A DNA stretch of 64,000 bases from Pseudomonas sp. PSB18 (GCF_014596565.1 NZ_NOIN01000002.1:682001-746000); one strand, 5' to 3'; shown: positions 54,884 to 63,491, counted from the first letter of the stretch. Made by a program: numbers and translations. The notes: generated from the letters alone by a model not told the origin.

Positions 54884-55341
54884 AAATATATATTATCGAA
54901 GATGACCTTCTTAAGTTAGAAAAAATACAGGCCTTCCTCAGGTCTATATTGCCTCATTCTGACTTGAATAACTATGGGAGCTTTAATAGCGGACTAAGGG
55001 CTTGCGAGAGCGATACGCCTGATATCGTTATTTTAGACATGGCTCTCCCCACTTTTGATCGGCAACCAAATAAGCGTGAAGGCAGATTGCGTCCATTGGG
55101 TGGTTACGATTTGCTTAGAAAATTTTCACTTAAAAATCTAACGGTCAAGGCCATTGTTGTTACTCAGCTAACAGAGTTTGGTGACGGTGTAGAGGAAATG
55201 TCCTTTGGAGAAATTTCAGAGGTTTGTATTGAAGAGTTTCCAGAAATATTTTTGGGAAGTGTTTACTTTGGGCAGGCTAGCCTAGAATGGCAAAGCAAGT
55301 TGAAAAGTTTTATTGAAATATATCAGAGGGAATTAGTTTGA
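54880..55341 (+). CDS. dtcB: Detocs-type stand-alone receiver DtcB
   Basis: 153 residues, a single CheY-like receiver. Acidic pocket EDD at residues 7-9, phosphoacceptor Asp53 in IVILDMALP, and Thr in VVTQLT. There is an extended loop after strand 3 (DRQPNKREGRLRPLG). The Lys expected after strand 5 is replaced (VCIEEFPE). No output domain. In Detocs, DtcB accepts phosphate from DtcA and acts as a buffer preventing accidental activation of the effector. Overlaps dtcA by ATGA and dtcC by TTGA. Confidence 0.8.
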   Translation: MKIYIIEDDLLKLEKIQAFLRSILPHSDLNNYGSFNSGLRACESDTPDIVILDMALPTFDRQPNKREGRLRPLGGYDLLRKFSLKNLTVKAIVVTQLTEFGDGVEEMSFGEISEVCIEEFPEIFLGSVYFGQASLEWQSKLKSFIEIYQRELV

Positions 55342-56582
55342 AGGTCTTGATCGTTGAGGATGAGCAGGAAAAGCGTAGGCTGATCAGTGAGGCCGTAAAT
55401 AGCGCTGATGGTATGGTTTATTCTGATATTGATTATGCTCACGATTTAAGTGCGGCGAAAAGAAAGTTGCAGAAAAACAAGTATCAGCTAGTTATATTGG
55501 ATATAAATATTCCTCCAGATTCGGTATCGACAGCTGCCACTGGGCTCGGTTTGGAGTTGCTGGATTTCATTAAGAACAATCTTAAAGCAATCAAGCCGAC
55601 CTACGTAATTGGTATGAGTGCTTACCGCGAGGGGGTTGACGCCGCGGCAGAAGATTTCAATTTTCCTCTTTGGCGTTTCGTCGATTTTTCATATGAGCAG
55701 ATGGGTTGGCAGTCGACGATAAAAGATGCCGTTGAATATCTTAATGATAACAATAAGCCGCCGTATACTGCAGATGGTAATAATTACCATACGGACTTAT
55801 GTATATACGTTGCGCTTGAGGAGGAGCTGGCAAGTATAAAAAATTTGCCGGTCGATTGGGTTCCAATAAAGGTGGCTCATGACGATGCACGCTACTATAA
55901 AACGCAGTTTAAACGAGGTAAGACAAGCCTGGATGTAGTTGTCGTTGCATCACCCGAGATGGGGATGCCAATTGCGGCAGTATTTGCCGCTAAGTTAATC
56001 CATACTTTTCGTCCAAAGTATCTGGGTATCGCGGGGATATGTGCGGGAGTTCATACTAAATCGAAGATGGGTGACGTACTTGTCGCCGATCCGTGCTTTG
56101 ATCTCGGAAGCGGAAAATGGACGCTGGACAAGAAAGATGGCGAGTTAAAATTTTTGCCAGCTCTTTATCAGCGACGCTTGGATGATACTTTGCGAACTAA
56201 TATTAGCTTGCAGGGAGATAATAAACTACTATTAGAAAATATCTGGAAAGGTTTTCATTATTCTAAACCTAAGGATCATCCTGAGGTAATAGTTGGTCCC
56301 ATGGGTAGCGGAGGTTCAGTACTTCAAGCACTTGAAATGATGGAGCAAGCTAGAGAGAGGCACAAAAACCTGATAGGTATCGAGATGGAAAGCTACTCAG
56401 TGTTCACCGCATGTGAATTCGCTTCTGCTCCGAAGCCGCGTTGTTTTTCCATGAAAGCTGTCTGTGATTTTGGCGATTCTAAAAAAGCTGACGATTACCA
56501 TGACTATGCTGCCTATGTAAGTGCAAGCTTTCTCTATGAATTTGCTCTTGAGCATTTGACATCACGGCATGATCCATCCTAA
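55338..56582 (+). CDS. dtcC: Detocs-type effector DtcC: receiver fused to PNP-family nucleosidase
   Basis: 414 residues starting at TTG 55338, which overlaps the dtcB stop; GAGGG lies seven bases upstream. Residues 1-135 are a receiver (EDE pocket, phosphoacceptor Asp55 in LVILDINIP, Ser94). Residues ~150-405 are a purine-nucleoside-phosphorylase/MTA-SAH-nucleosidase fold: ASPEMGMPIAA, GIAGICAG (230-237), GPMGSGGSV (320-328), GIEMESYS (347-354) and the catalytic CDFGDSKKADDYHDYAA segment with Asp377. In Detocs the phosphorylated effector splits ATP into adenine and ribose-triphosphate, starving infected cells. Substrate here is inferred from the family. Confidence 0.85.
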   Translation: MKVLIVEDEQEKRRLISEAVNSADGMVYSDIDYAHDLSAAKRKLQKNKYQLVILDINIPPDSVSTAATGLGLELLDFIKNNLKAIKPTYVIGMSAYREGVDAAAEDFNFPLWRFVDFSYEQMGWQSTIKDAVEYLNDNNKPPYTADGNNYHTDLCIYVALEEELASIKNLPVDWVPIKVAHDDARYYKTQFKRGKTSLDVVVVASPEMGMPIAAVFAAKLIHTFRPKYLGIAGICAGVHTKSKMGDVLVADPCFDLGSGKWTLDKKDGELKFLPALYQRRLDDTLRTNISLQGDNKLLLENIWKGFHYSKPKDHPEVIVGPMGSGGSVLQALEMMEQARERHKNLIGIEMESYSVFTACEFASAPKPRCFSMKAVCDFGDSKKADDYHDYAAYVSASFLYEFALEHLTSRHDPS

Positions 56583-56836
56583 AGATTATGCTTCTTTCAA
56601 TCAGCATTGCGTTTCGCTCGTCTAGGGGCAGATCTATATCTTACTTGACGACGTGCCACTGAAATTCATCAACGGCAATCCATAAGCTGTTTTTGCCTGG
56701 TGGCGGACCTCCGCGACCTCCAACAGCGGAATCGGCTCTGGTTCTTAGACGTTCATCTCAGTGGCTTGAAATCTGCTAATGAGATGAGTGCTATTGACCG
56801 TTTTCGGTCACTTGAGGAGGGCGAAGGCAAAAAGAA
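56583..56836. other. Island tail without a recognisable gene
   Basis: About 250 bases between dtcC and the terminator. No start with an RBS and no known domain on either strand. No second copy of the tRNA-Ser-like fragment is visible here, so the right boundary of the island is not defined. Confidence 0.5.
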
Positions 56837-56862
56837 AACCCGGCGCAGAACGCCGGGTTTTT
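56837..56862 (+). terminator. Rho-independent terminator after the Detocs operon
   Basis: AACCCGGCG-CAGAA-CGCCGGGTT followed by TTT and preceded by an A run; likely serves dtcABC rightward and, through the A/T symmetry, the DUF6124 gene leftward. Confidence 0.85.
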
Positions 56863-56879
56863 CGTTGTGAAACGCTTAC

Positions 56880-57245
56880 TTATTGCCCGGGCTCCACATT
56901 ATCCAACACCCGATTCGCCAACAACGAACTCAACTCAATCAACTGCTGAATCCCCAGCGCAACATGACGCCGTGACCCTTCCAGCTCGAAGGCGAGGTCA
57001 CTGACCATGGCATCAGCCGAAGCCAGCGTCTCCGTGAGATTGGCAAGCAAGCATTCATCATCAAGGTCTTTCACAACCGTAAATATCTGCCCCGGTTTGG
57101 GTTCCTCTTCCGCCTTCGTTGGTTTCGGTTTCAGATAAAAATCCAGCGCACGCGTGGCAGCTTCGTCGAGCTTTTTGGCGTTGATGCCGGCGGCGGAGGG
57201 GGAGGTGGAGTCTGCTTCTGGTGGGTTCGGCGTTATTTTGAACAT
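56880..57245 (-). CDS. DUF6124 (former DUF3077) small protein
   Basis: 121 residues starting MFKITPNPPEAD, the conserved opening of this Pseudomonas-restricted family. Mostly helical: KKLDEAATRALDFYL, DECLLANLTETLASADAMVS and a final HVALGIQQLIELSSLLANRV. No signal peptide or catalytic motif. AGGATC precedes the ATG. It is preceded by a long leader with inverted repeats (57246-57480). Members are often multi-copy in a genome. Function unknown. Confidence 0.88.
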   Translation of the reverse strand: MFKITPNPPEADSTSPSAAGINAKKLDEAATRALDFYLKPKPTKAEEEPKPGQIFTVVKDLDDECLLANLTETLASADAMVSDLAFELEGSRRHVALGIQQLIELSSLLANRVLDNVEPGQ

Positions 57246-57480
57246 TGGTGTGATCCTGTAATGGGCCGCACCATTTCGCTACTAAACGGATGGAGGCGGC
57301 TGTGCGCAAGTTAGTAGACCGGTGATCACACCAAACCCGGCGCGCCCGAAGGCGCCATGCGCACAGCCACCATCAAGAACAGGCAAATGCCTGCTGATGA
57401 GACGCTTGTGCAACCGAAGATGTGAACCGGGCTACTAAACCCGACCACTGATGGGCAGTGGCAGGAAAACAATAGAACCC
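57246..57480 (-). promoter_or_regulatory. Structured leader of the DUF6124 gene
   Basis: Several interlocking inverted repeats: GGTGTGATC (57247-57255) with GATCACACC (57324-57332); GGCTGTGCGCA (57298-57308) with TGCGCACAGCC (57358-57368); a GC hairpin at 57340-57356. CTACTAAAC occurs twice (57279, 57432) with the inverse TTAGTAG at 57311. The first pair would include the ribosome-binding site region, so alternative folding could control translation. No known riboswitch recognised. Confidence 0.5.
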
Positions 57481-57634
57481 CGGAACAAGGCGCACAAGCG
57501 GGCGGATTCTGGCGTAGTTGTAGGCAAAGGCGCAAGGATGCGTGGCTTGCTGGTGGGGTGTAGGTGGGGGCTGTAGGAGGGTGGCTTTTTGGTGATGCGG
57601 GGGGATTGTTTGGCTTTGGGATTGGGTTGATTTC

Positions 57635-57658
57635 ATCGCGAGCAGGCTCGCTCCCACA
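57635..57658. repeat. Single family A REP unit
   Basis: ATCGCGAGCAGGCTCGCTCCCACA without an inverted partner nearby. Confidence 0.85.
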
Positions 57659-57718
57659 GGGGGTGGGGCAGGAAGATCCTGTCCTCCCCCAGCCAATGTT
57701 GATTGCAGTTAGCCTTTT

Positions 57719-57762
57719 GGGGGCTGCTGCGCAGCCCAGCGGGAGCAAGCTCCCTCGCCACA
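57719..57762. repeat. Single family B REP unit
   Basis: GGGGCTGCTGCGCAGCCCAG then GGGAGCAAGCTCCCTCGCCACA; the inner dyad is the AGCAAGCT form also seen at 29955. The remaining ~75 bases up to sco1 contain two short AATGAATCAGTAGCCAC-type direct repeats. Confidence 0.85.
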
Positions 57763-57841
57763 ATGAATCAGTAGCCACAATGAATCAGCAGCCACACTGA
57801 ATTGGCATGGCTTAACTGAACGGTGTTGCCCCATCGCAGTG

Positions 57842-58477
57842 CTATTTGCGCTTGAGCATCTCCGGCAACTGCGCCACCAGTTTCTGATTATTCAACGGCG
57901 CGCGGATGAACCCACGTTGGCTGCCGTCCGGGCCGATGACGGCGAGGTTGCCGCTGTGGTCGACGGTGTAGTTGGGTTTGCTGGTGTCCGCCGGGATGAA
58001 CGGGATGCTCACTGCATTCGCCAGTTTTTGCAGGTCTTCGATGGATGCGGCGGTGAGGCCTATGAACTGTGGGTCGAAGTAGCCCAGGTATTGCTTGAGC
58101 TGCTTGGGCGTGTCGCGGTTCGGGTCGACGCTGACCAGTACGATCTGCAACTTATCCACAGCCTCTTTCGGCAACTCGCTCTTGATCTGGCGCAGTTGGG
58201 CGAGGGTGGTCGGGCAGATGTCCGGGCAGAAGGTGTAGCCGAAGAACAGCAGGCTCCATTTGCCTTTCAAGCCGTCCACGGCCACGGGCTGGCCGTCCTG
58301 GTCGGTCATTTTCACGTCCGGCAGGGGGCGGGCCTGGGGCAGCAGGATGATGCCGGCGTCGATCAGCGCCGTCGGGTCGCCTTCACCCTTGCCGGACAGC
58401 ACTTTGTTGACGGTGAGGCCGAGGATCAGCGCGATCACGGCCACGAGGGCGAAGACGGTTTTCTGGGTTCGGGTCAT
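57842..58477 (-). CDS. sco1: SCO1/SenC family copper chaperone
   Basis: 211 residues from [12 protein letters not shown] (58477). One N-terminal membrane anchor (about 6-25), then a periplasmic thioredoxin fold with the copper-binding CPDIC (CxxxC) in [15 protein letters not shown] and the distal His in YTVDHSGNL. Delivers copper to the CuA site of subunit II of the aa3 oxidase. Its start overlaps the cyoE stop (ATGA), last gene of the cox cluster. Confidence 0.94.
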   Translation of the reverse strand: MTRTQKTVFALVAVIALILGLTVNKVLSGKGEGDPTALIDAGIILLPQARPLPDVKMTDQDGQPVAVDGLKGKWSLLFFGYTFCPDICPTTLAQLRQIKSELPKEAVDKLQIVLVSVDPNRDTPKQLKQYLGYFDPQFIGLTAASIEDLQKLANAVSIPFIPADTSKPNYTVDHSGNLAVIGPDGSQRGFIRAPLNNQKLVAQLPEMLKRK

Positions 58478-59373
58478 AGGCTCAACAGTAAGTAATGATC
58501 TACAAGCAGGGCGATGAACAGCAGGAACAAGTAGTAGATAGAGTACTTGAACGTGTTGATCGCCGCGTGCGGCCGACTGCCACGGTACAACACCACGGCC
58601 CATTGCAGGAACCGCGCGCCGAGCACCAGCGCACACACCAGGTAGAGCAGCCCGCTCATCTGGATCACGAACGGCATCAGGCTCACCGCCAGCAGCACCA
58701 GGGTGTAGAGCAGGATGTGGATTTTGGTGTAGTGCTCACCGTGGGTCACCGGCAGCATCGGGATGTCGGCCTTGGCGTATTCCTCCTTGCGATGGATCGC
58801 CAGGGCCCAGAAGTGCGGCGGGGTCCAGGCGAAGATGATCAGCACCAGCAACAGCGGTTCGGCGCTGACGTGGCCGGTGGCGGCGACCCAACCCAGCAGC
58901 GGCGGTGCGGCACCGGCCAGGCCGCCGATGACGATGTTCTGCGGCGTCGCGCGCTTGAGGAAACCGGTGTAGACCACTGCATAACCCAGTAAGGAGGCCA
59001 AGGTCAGCCAGGCCGTCAGCGGGTTGGTGAAGGCCAGCAGCAGGGCCTGGCCGATCACCGCCAGGGCCAGGGCGAAGGTCAGTGCGGCGGCCGGCGAAAC
59101 CCGGCCTTCGGCCAAGGGGCGTTTGTGGGTGCGGGCCATCACGGCGTCGATGCGTCGGTCCACCACGTGGTTGACCGCCGCTGCGCCGCCGGCACACAGG
59201 GCGATCCCCAGGTTGCCGAACACCAGCACCGTCCACGGCACGCCGGCGCGGGTGGCGAGGAACATGCCGACCAGTGAGGTGATCAGCATCAGCACCACCA
59301 CTTTCGGCTTGGTCAGCTCCAGATAGTCGCGCCAGATCGCCTGGCTGCGGCGTGCACCGGTCAGGGTTGCCAT
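58474..59373 (-). CDS. cyoE: Protohaem IX farnesyltransferase (haem O synthase)
   Basis: 299 residues, about nine membrane helices. UbiA-type signature [20 protein letters not shown] with the Asp-rich site, and second site in [16 protein letters not shown]. Adds farnesyl to haem B to make haem O, substrate of CtaA. Overlaps ctaA by 13 bases and sco1 by 4, so the three are coupled. Confidence 0.96.
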   Translation of the reverse strand: MATLTGARRSQAIWRDYLELTKPKVVVLMLITSLVGMFLATRAGVPWTVLVFGNLGIALCAGGAAAVNHVVDRRIDAVMARTHKRPLAEGRVSPAAALTFALALAVIGQALLLAFTNPLTAWLTLASLLGYAVVYTGFLKRATPQNIVIGGLAGAAPPLLGWVAATGHVSAEPLLLVLIIFAWTPPHFWALAIHRKEEYAKADIPMLPVTHGEHYTKIHILLYTLVLLAVSLMPFVIQMSGLLYLVCALVLGARFLQWAVVLYRGSRPHAAINTFKYSIYYLFLLFIALLVDHYLLLSL

Positions 59374-60440
59374 GGCATCTCTCCTTTTATTGTGATGGGG
59401 CTGGTGCCGTGTTTATGCGGGTTGAACCGCCAGCGCAGCGGGACTTGATGCTTGACCCGGACCAGGCTGGTGCGGGCGTGATAATTGACCAGCACCAGGG
59501 TCAGCAGCAGCGCCGCGCCCCCGGCGTTGTGGGCGACGGCCACCGGCAGCGGCAGGTGGAACAACACGTTACTGATGCCCAGGGTGATCTGCGCCGCCAG
59601 CGCGACCAGCACCAGGCCGGCGAGGCGGGTCATGCCCACCGTTTTCAATTGCCAGGCCAGGCCCAGCAGCACCACCGTCACCAGCAATGCGCCGATTCGG
59701 TGGGTCAGGTGAATGGCGGTGCGGGCGTCGCTGTCTAGCTGGCCGCCCAGGTAGTTCGGGCCGATGTGTTGGGTCAGGTGGAAGCCGTTGGCGAAATCCG
59801 CCGCTGGCAGCCATTGGCCGTGGCAGGTGGGGAAGTCGATGCAGGCCACCGCGGCGTAGTTGGAGCTGACCCAGCCACCGAGGGCGATCTGTCCGATCAC
59901 CAACAGCAGCCCGGCCGTGGCCCAGTGTTGCAGGCGTTTGGGCACGGTCAGCGCCGGCAGCACCCCGGACAATCGCAAGGTGAGCAGGAACAGCAGGCTC
60001 AACGTCGCGAAGCCGCCCAGCAAATGTCCGGTCACCACTTGCGGCCATAACTTCAGGGTTACGGTCCACATGCCGAATGCCGCTTGCGCGAAGACCACCG
60101 CCAGCAGGAACAACGGCAACTTCAAGGGCTGGCCCGGGCGGTGGCGGTTCATCCAGGACCGTGCCGCCAACGCTACGATCATCAAGCCCAGGGTCCCGGC
60201 GAAGTAGCGATGGACCATCTCGTTCCAGCCCTTGTGGGCTTCCACCGGGGTATCGGGAAAGTGCAGTTCGGCATGGGCCAGTTGGGCTTCGCTCTTGGGC
60301 ACGCTGATGAATCCGTAGCAACCGGGCCAGTCCGGGCAGCCGAGGCCGGCGTGGGTCAGGCGGGTGTAGGCGCCCAGCAATACGACGATCAGTGCCAGCA
60401 GGGTGGCAAACAGCGCAAGGCGAAATCCTGGTTTGGCCAT
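59361..60440 (-). CDS. ctaA: Haem A synthase CtaA/COX15
   Basis: 359 residues, eight membrane helices in two four-helix halves. Conserved histidines in [28 protein letters not shown] and [10 protein letters not shown], and AVAHNAGGA; cysteine pairs in [12 protein letters not shown] and [11 protein letters not shown]. Oxidises haem O to haem A for the cytochrome oxidase. Ten bases after the small gene 60451, same operon. Confidence 0.95.
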   Translation of the reverse strand: MAKPGFRLALFATLLALIVVLLGAYTRLTHAGLGCPDWPGCYGFISVPKSEAQLAHAELHFPDTPVEAHKGWNEMVHRYFAGTLGLMIVALAARSWMNRHRPGQPLKLPLFLLAVVFAQAAFGMWTVTLKLWPQVVTGHLLGGFATLSLLFLLTLRLSGVLPALTVPKRLQHWATAGLLLVIGQIALGGWVSSNYAAVACIDFPTCHGQWLPAADFANGFHLTQHIGPNYLGGQLDSDARTAIHLTHRIGALLVTVVLLGLAWQLKTVGMTRLAGLVLVALAAQITLGISNVLFHLPLPVAVAHNAGGAALLLTLVLVNYHARTSLVRVKHQVPLRWRFNPHKHGTSPITIKGEMPWQP

Positions 60441-60450
60441 GTCGATGCCC

Positions 60451-61044
60451 TCATCCGATGTTCGACAGTTTCAGCAGGTGCCGCAGGTCGTTGAGCAGGT
60501 CCTTGCCCTTGACCCGCGCGTCGTAGCGCAGCACCAGGTTGCTGTGGGGATCGATGATCCACAGCTGGGCGCCGTCGGTGTTCTGGACGTCTTTCTGATA
60601 GACCGGCAGGTCCAGCGGGTAGCGTTGCAGTTGCGGGTATTCGCGCTGCAACTGGGCGTCGTATTCGGCGTCCAGCGGTTGGGCGATGGCCAGGGCATGG
60701 CTGGCGCGGGAAGCGTCGCGACCGAGGCCGATCTGCACCTGCCGGGCCAGGTACACCAGTTGCCGGCAGTCCACCGAGCACTCCTTCGGCGCCGTGACGA
60801 GGATCTGCCAGCGCTGTTCATCGGCCTGTACGCCGATCTCGGCGCGGGTCTGGCCGGTGCCGATCAGTTCGCCGTGATAGCTGCGGCTGTCCGGGACCCA
60901 GAACTGGAATTTGTACATGCCGGTGGCCAGGATCATCGGGCCGATGACGCCGAATACGATCAGCAGCAGTTGCAGGCGTCCCTTGCGACGGCTAGGCGTC
61001 GAGGGTGCCTCAGACGTGTTGGTTGGATTCATGGCGGTTCCCAT
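60451..61044 (-). CDS. Membrane-anchored thioredoxin-like protein of the cox cluster
   Basis: 197 residues from MGTAMNPT (61044); AGGGAG five bases upstream supports this ATG (another lies at 61032). One membrane helix (LLLIVFGVIGPMILATGMYK, about 27-46), then a periplasmic domain with a CxxxC-like pair (KECSVDCRQLVYLARQ) and VGLGRDASRAS, resembling a divergent SCO/thioredoxin fold. Always found between surf1 and ctaA in Pseudomonas. Probable role in oxidase copper or haem insertion; not assigned. The first 35 bases overlap surf1. Confidence 0.8.
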   Translation of the reverse strand: MGTAMNPTNTSEAPSTPSRRKGRLQLLLIVFGVIGPMILATGMYKFQFWVPDSRSYHGELIGTGQTRAEIGVQADEQRWQILVTAPKECSVDCRQLVYLARQVQIGLGRDASRASHALAIAQPLDAEYDAQLQREYPQLQRYPLDLPVYQKDVQNTDGAQLWIIDPHSNLVLRYDARVKGKDLLNDLRHLLKLSNIG

Positions 61045-61747
61045 GGTGTCTCCCTGCGTTATGCCATCCGAGATAAAGAAAAAGGCCGAACAGTGCCGCC
61101 GCCATGGCGAACCACTGCACGGCATAACCGAGGTGTTTTTCCGGCCCCATGCTCACCACCGGCCAATCGGTCCGGTAGGCGCCGGGGCCGCTTTGTTGAC
61201 GCAATTCGTAGGCGAAACCGTTGCGATCCAGCTCGGCCCAGAGCTTGGCCGGCTCGATGGCGGTGACCAGGCGCGGCCATGGTGCACCGCTGGGGTCGGC
61301 GTGGAGCTGGAACGTGGTGCCGGGCGCGACGTAGACCCAGGCTTCCAGGCTCAGGGGCTGTTCGGGGGTGTCGAAGACCGGCGGGGTGCGGCGGTCAGGC
61401 CAGGGCAGCCAGCCGCGATTGACCAGCAGCCACAGTCCGGTGCGGTGGTCGAGAAAGGGTTGCAGCAACTCGACGCCGACCTTGCCGTCGTGCTGGCGGT
61501 TATCCAGCAGGATGCTGTGCTCGGCGTCGAACTGGCCCTGCAGCGTGACCGCTCGAAAGGCCGGATCGCTGGTGTGCGCAAGCTCGGCGCTGTCCATCGG
61601 CGGCGCCACGCGACGCTCGGCGTAGTTCGCCATGAGCACGCGCTTCTGTTCGCCCCGGCTCAATTGCCAGAAGCCCAGGCACACCATGACCGGCACCAGG
61701 ATGGCCACCACCAGTGACGGCACGAGGCCCGGCCGGAAGCCTTTCAT
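61010..61747 (-). CDS. surf1: SURF1 family cytochrome oxidase assembly protein
   Basis: 245 residues with membrane helices at the ends (about 9-25 and 214-232) and a periplasmic middle. Family marks: LGFWQLSRGEQKR after helix 1, the GLWLLVNRGWLPWP segment, and HLGYAVQWFAMAAALFGLF at the end. Helps deliver haem A to subunit I. Overlaps the next gene by 35 bases, an unusually long coding overlap. Confidence 0.93.
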   Translation of the reverse strand: MKGFRPGLVPSLVVAILVPVMVCLGFWQLSRGEQKRVLMANYAERRVAPPMDSAELAHTSDPAFRAVTLQGQFDAEHSILLDNRQHDGKVGVELLQPFLDHRTGLWLLVNRGWLPWPDRRTPPVFDTPEQPLSLEAWVYVAPGTTFQLHADPSGAPWPRLVTAIEPAKLWAELDRNGFAYELRQQSGPGAYRTDWPVVSMGPEKHLGYAVQWFAMAAALFGLFLYLGWHNAGRHHGNRHESNQHV

Positions 61748-61817
61748 GGCGCCGCCCGAAAGTCATCGAACGGGAAAGCTATACTCACGTGCATCGCGTC
61801 CCCCCGGAGTGTCCCTG

Positions 61818-62021
61818 ATGCTAAAAGCAGCCATCGTCCTGATGCTGATCGCCACGGTTGTCAGCCTGTTCAGCGGCCTGTTTTTTCTGGTCAAGGACGA
61901 AAGCGATTCCAATCGCCTGATGATCGCCCTGGCGATTCGGGTCAGCCTGGCCGCTGTCACCGTCGGCTTGATCGCCTGGGGTTTCTTCAGCGGCCAGTTG
62001 GTGTCTCACGCGCCTTGGTAA
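61818..62021 (+). CDS. Twin transmembrane (DUF2909) protein, opposite strand
   Basis: 67 residues from ATG 61818: helix 1 about 4-26, a charged loop (VKDESDSNR), helix 2 about 33-58, ending LVSHAPW. It is the only plus-strand gene in the minus-strand cox cluster, sitting in the 280-base gap between surf1 and coxC and ending six bases from the coxC stop. GGAG at 61806-61809 is a usable RBS. The same small gene is present at this place in other pseudomonads. Role in oxidase assembly is a guess from location. Confidence 0.82.
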   Translation: MLKAAIVLMLIATVVSLFSGLFFLVKDESDSNRLMIALAIRVSLAAVTVGLIAWGFFSGQLVSHAPW

Positions 62022-62027
62022 AGAGCG

Positions 62028-62915
62028 CTAGAGCACGTAGACAAAGATGAACAACCCGATCCACACGACATCGACGAAGTGCCAGTACCAGCTCGCCGCC
62101 TCGAAACCGAACTGATGCTCGTTGTCGAAGTGCCCGCGCATGATCCGCATCAGCATGACGAACAAAATGATCGTGCCGATGGTGACGTGGGCGCCGTGGA
62201 AACCGGTGAGCATGAAGAACGTCGCGCCGTAGACCCCGGAGCCCAGGGTCAGGCCCAGTTCCTTGTAGGCGTGCATGTATTCTTCGGCCTGGAAGCCCAG
62301 GAACGCGCAACCCAGTAGCACGGTGATCGCCAGCCAGAGCTTCAGCGCGCCACGGTGGCCTTTTTTCAAGGCATGGTGGGCGATGGTGACCGTGACGCTG
62401 GAGCTGACCAGCAACACGGTATTGAGCAGCGGCAGGCCCCAGGGGCTGATGACTTCCTTGGGCGCCGGGAAGAGTTTCGGGTCGGGGTTGTTCAGCAAGG
62501 GCCAGGTGAACTGGAAGTTCGGCCAGAGCATATGGGCCACGCCCTTGGTGCCTTCGCCGCCCAGGGCCGGTCCCGACACATGGCGCACGTAGAACAGCGC
62601 ACCGAAGAAAGCGATGAAGAACATCACCTCGGAAAAGATGAACCAGCTCATGCCCCAGCGAAACGAGCGATCGAGCTGCGGGCTGTACAGCCCGGCGCGG
62701 CTTTCCTTGACCACCGCGCCGAACCAGCCGAACAGCATGTAGGCCACCAACAGGCCGCCGACGAAGAAGATCAGCGGGCCGTGGGATTCCGGTCGGGCGG
62801 CCTTCAGGTCGTTGAACCAGGTCGCCAGGCCATACACCGTGACGAACATCCCGACCGTGGCGATGATCGGCCATTTGCTCTGGGCCGGAACGTAATAGTG
62901 TTCGTGAGTTGCCAT
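62028..62915 (-). CDS. coxC: Cytochrome c oxidase aa3 subunit III
   Basis: 295 residues, seven membrane helices. Family marks: WFIFSEVMFFIAFFGALFY, FQAEEYMHAYKELG with the conserved Glu, and the C-terminal FTGFHGAHVTIG-like block (here LTGFHGAHVTIGT) plus ASWYWHFVDVVWI. Structural subunit stabilising proton uptake. AAGGAGAAC lies before the ATG. Gene order coxA-ctaG-coxC is standard. Confidence 0.96.
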   Translation of the reverse strand: MATHEHYYVPAQSKWPIIATVGMFVTVYGLATWFNDLKAARPESHGPLIFFVGGLLVAYMLFGWFGAVVKESRAGLYSPQLDRSFRWGMSWFIFSEVMFFIAFFGALFYVRHVSGPALGGEGTKGVAHMLWPNFQFTWPLLNNPDPKLFPAPKEVISPWGLPLLNTVLLVSSSVTVTIAHHALKKGHRGALKLWLAITVLLGCAFLGFQAEEYMHAYKELGLTLGSGVYGATFFMLTGFHGAHVTIGTIILFVMLMRIMRGHFDNEHQFGFEAASWYWHFVDVVWIGLFIFVYVL

Positions 62916-62939
62916 TTATTGTTCTCCTTATCGGGCACG

Positions 62940-63491
62940 CTATCGTTCAGTGTTTTGAGCCACCGGTGGATGACGAGCGGTGATATCGAACAGCGTGTAG
63001 GACAGCGTCAGGTGCTTCACATCCTTGGGCATGTCCCGGTCGACGATGAAGCGCATGGGCATTTCGATCCGTTCACCGGGTTGCAGCACTTGCTGGGTAA
63101 AACAAAAACACTCGGTCTTGTGGAAATACGCCGCCGCGGTGCTTGGCGCGATGCTTGGAACGGCTTGGGCGCTCATGGGGCGGTCGGTGGGGTTGTGGGC
63201 CACGAAGATCATCTCGTTCACCGCGCCCGGCTGTACCACCAGTTGATCGCCCTTGGGGTAGAAGTCCCAGGGCATGTCCACCGCATTGGTCGACAGGAAC
63301 TGCACGCGCACCTGCCGCGACGCATCGGCCACCTGCTCGCCCTCGTACTGCCCGGCGGTCTTGCCATTGATGCCGAACGCCTTGCACATCACGTCGTAGA
63401 TCGGCACCAGGGCAAAGCCGAAGACGAACATCGCCACCACCACGATCATCAGGCGGGTGACCAGTTTCTTCAGCGAAATCGAGTCAGCCAT
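62940..63491 (-). CDS. ctaG: Cytochrome c oxidase assembly protein CtaG/Cox11
   Basis: 183 residues from MADSISLKKL (63491); upstream open codons fall in the REP repeat. One N-terminal membrane helix (about 12-32) then a periplasmic domain with the copper-binding CFCFTQQVL (Cys-x-Cys) motif and MPMRFIVD. Inserts copper into CuB of subunit I. The gap to coxA contains a REP pair. Confidence 0.95.
   Translation of the reverse strand: MADSISLKKLVTRLMIVVVAMFVFGFALVPIYDVMCKAFGINGKTAGQYEGEQVADASRQVRVQFLSTNAVDMPWDFYPKGDQLVVQPGAVNEMIFVAHNPTDRPMSAQAVPSIAPSTAAAYFHKTECFCFTQQVLQPGERIEMPMRFIVDRDMPKDVKHLTLSYTLFDITARHPPVAQNTER

Noticed and set aside
51476..56582. CBASS, Thoeris or BREX assignment for the island
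   Set aside because: No cyclase, TIR, SIR2 or methyltransferase domain; kinase-receiver-nucleosidase order fits Detocs only.
55338..56582. Housekeeping MTA/SAH nucleosidase (mtnN)
   Set aside because: The nucleosidase is fused to a receiver, is in an operon with a kinase and lone receiver, and is AT-rich.
57326..57778. 150-codon minus-strand frame upstream of DUF6124
   Set aside because: Spans two REP units and the structured leader; Cys/Pro-rich low-quality product, no RBS.
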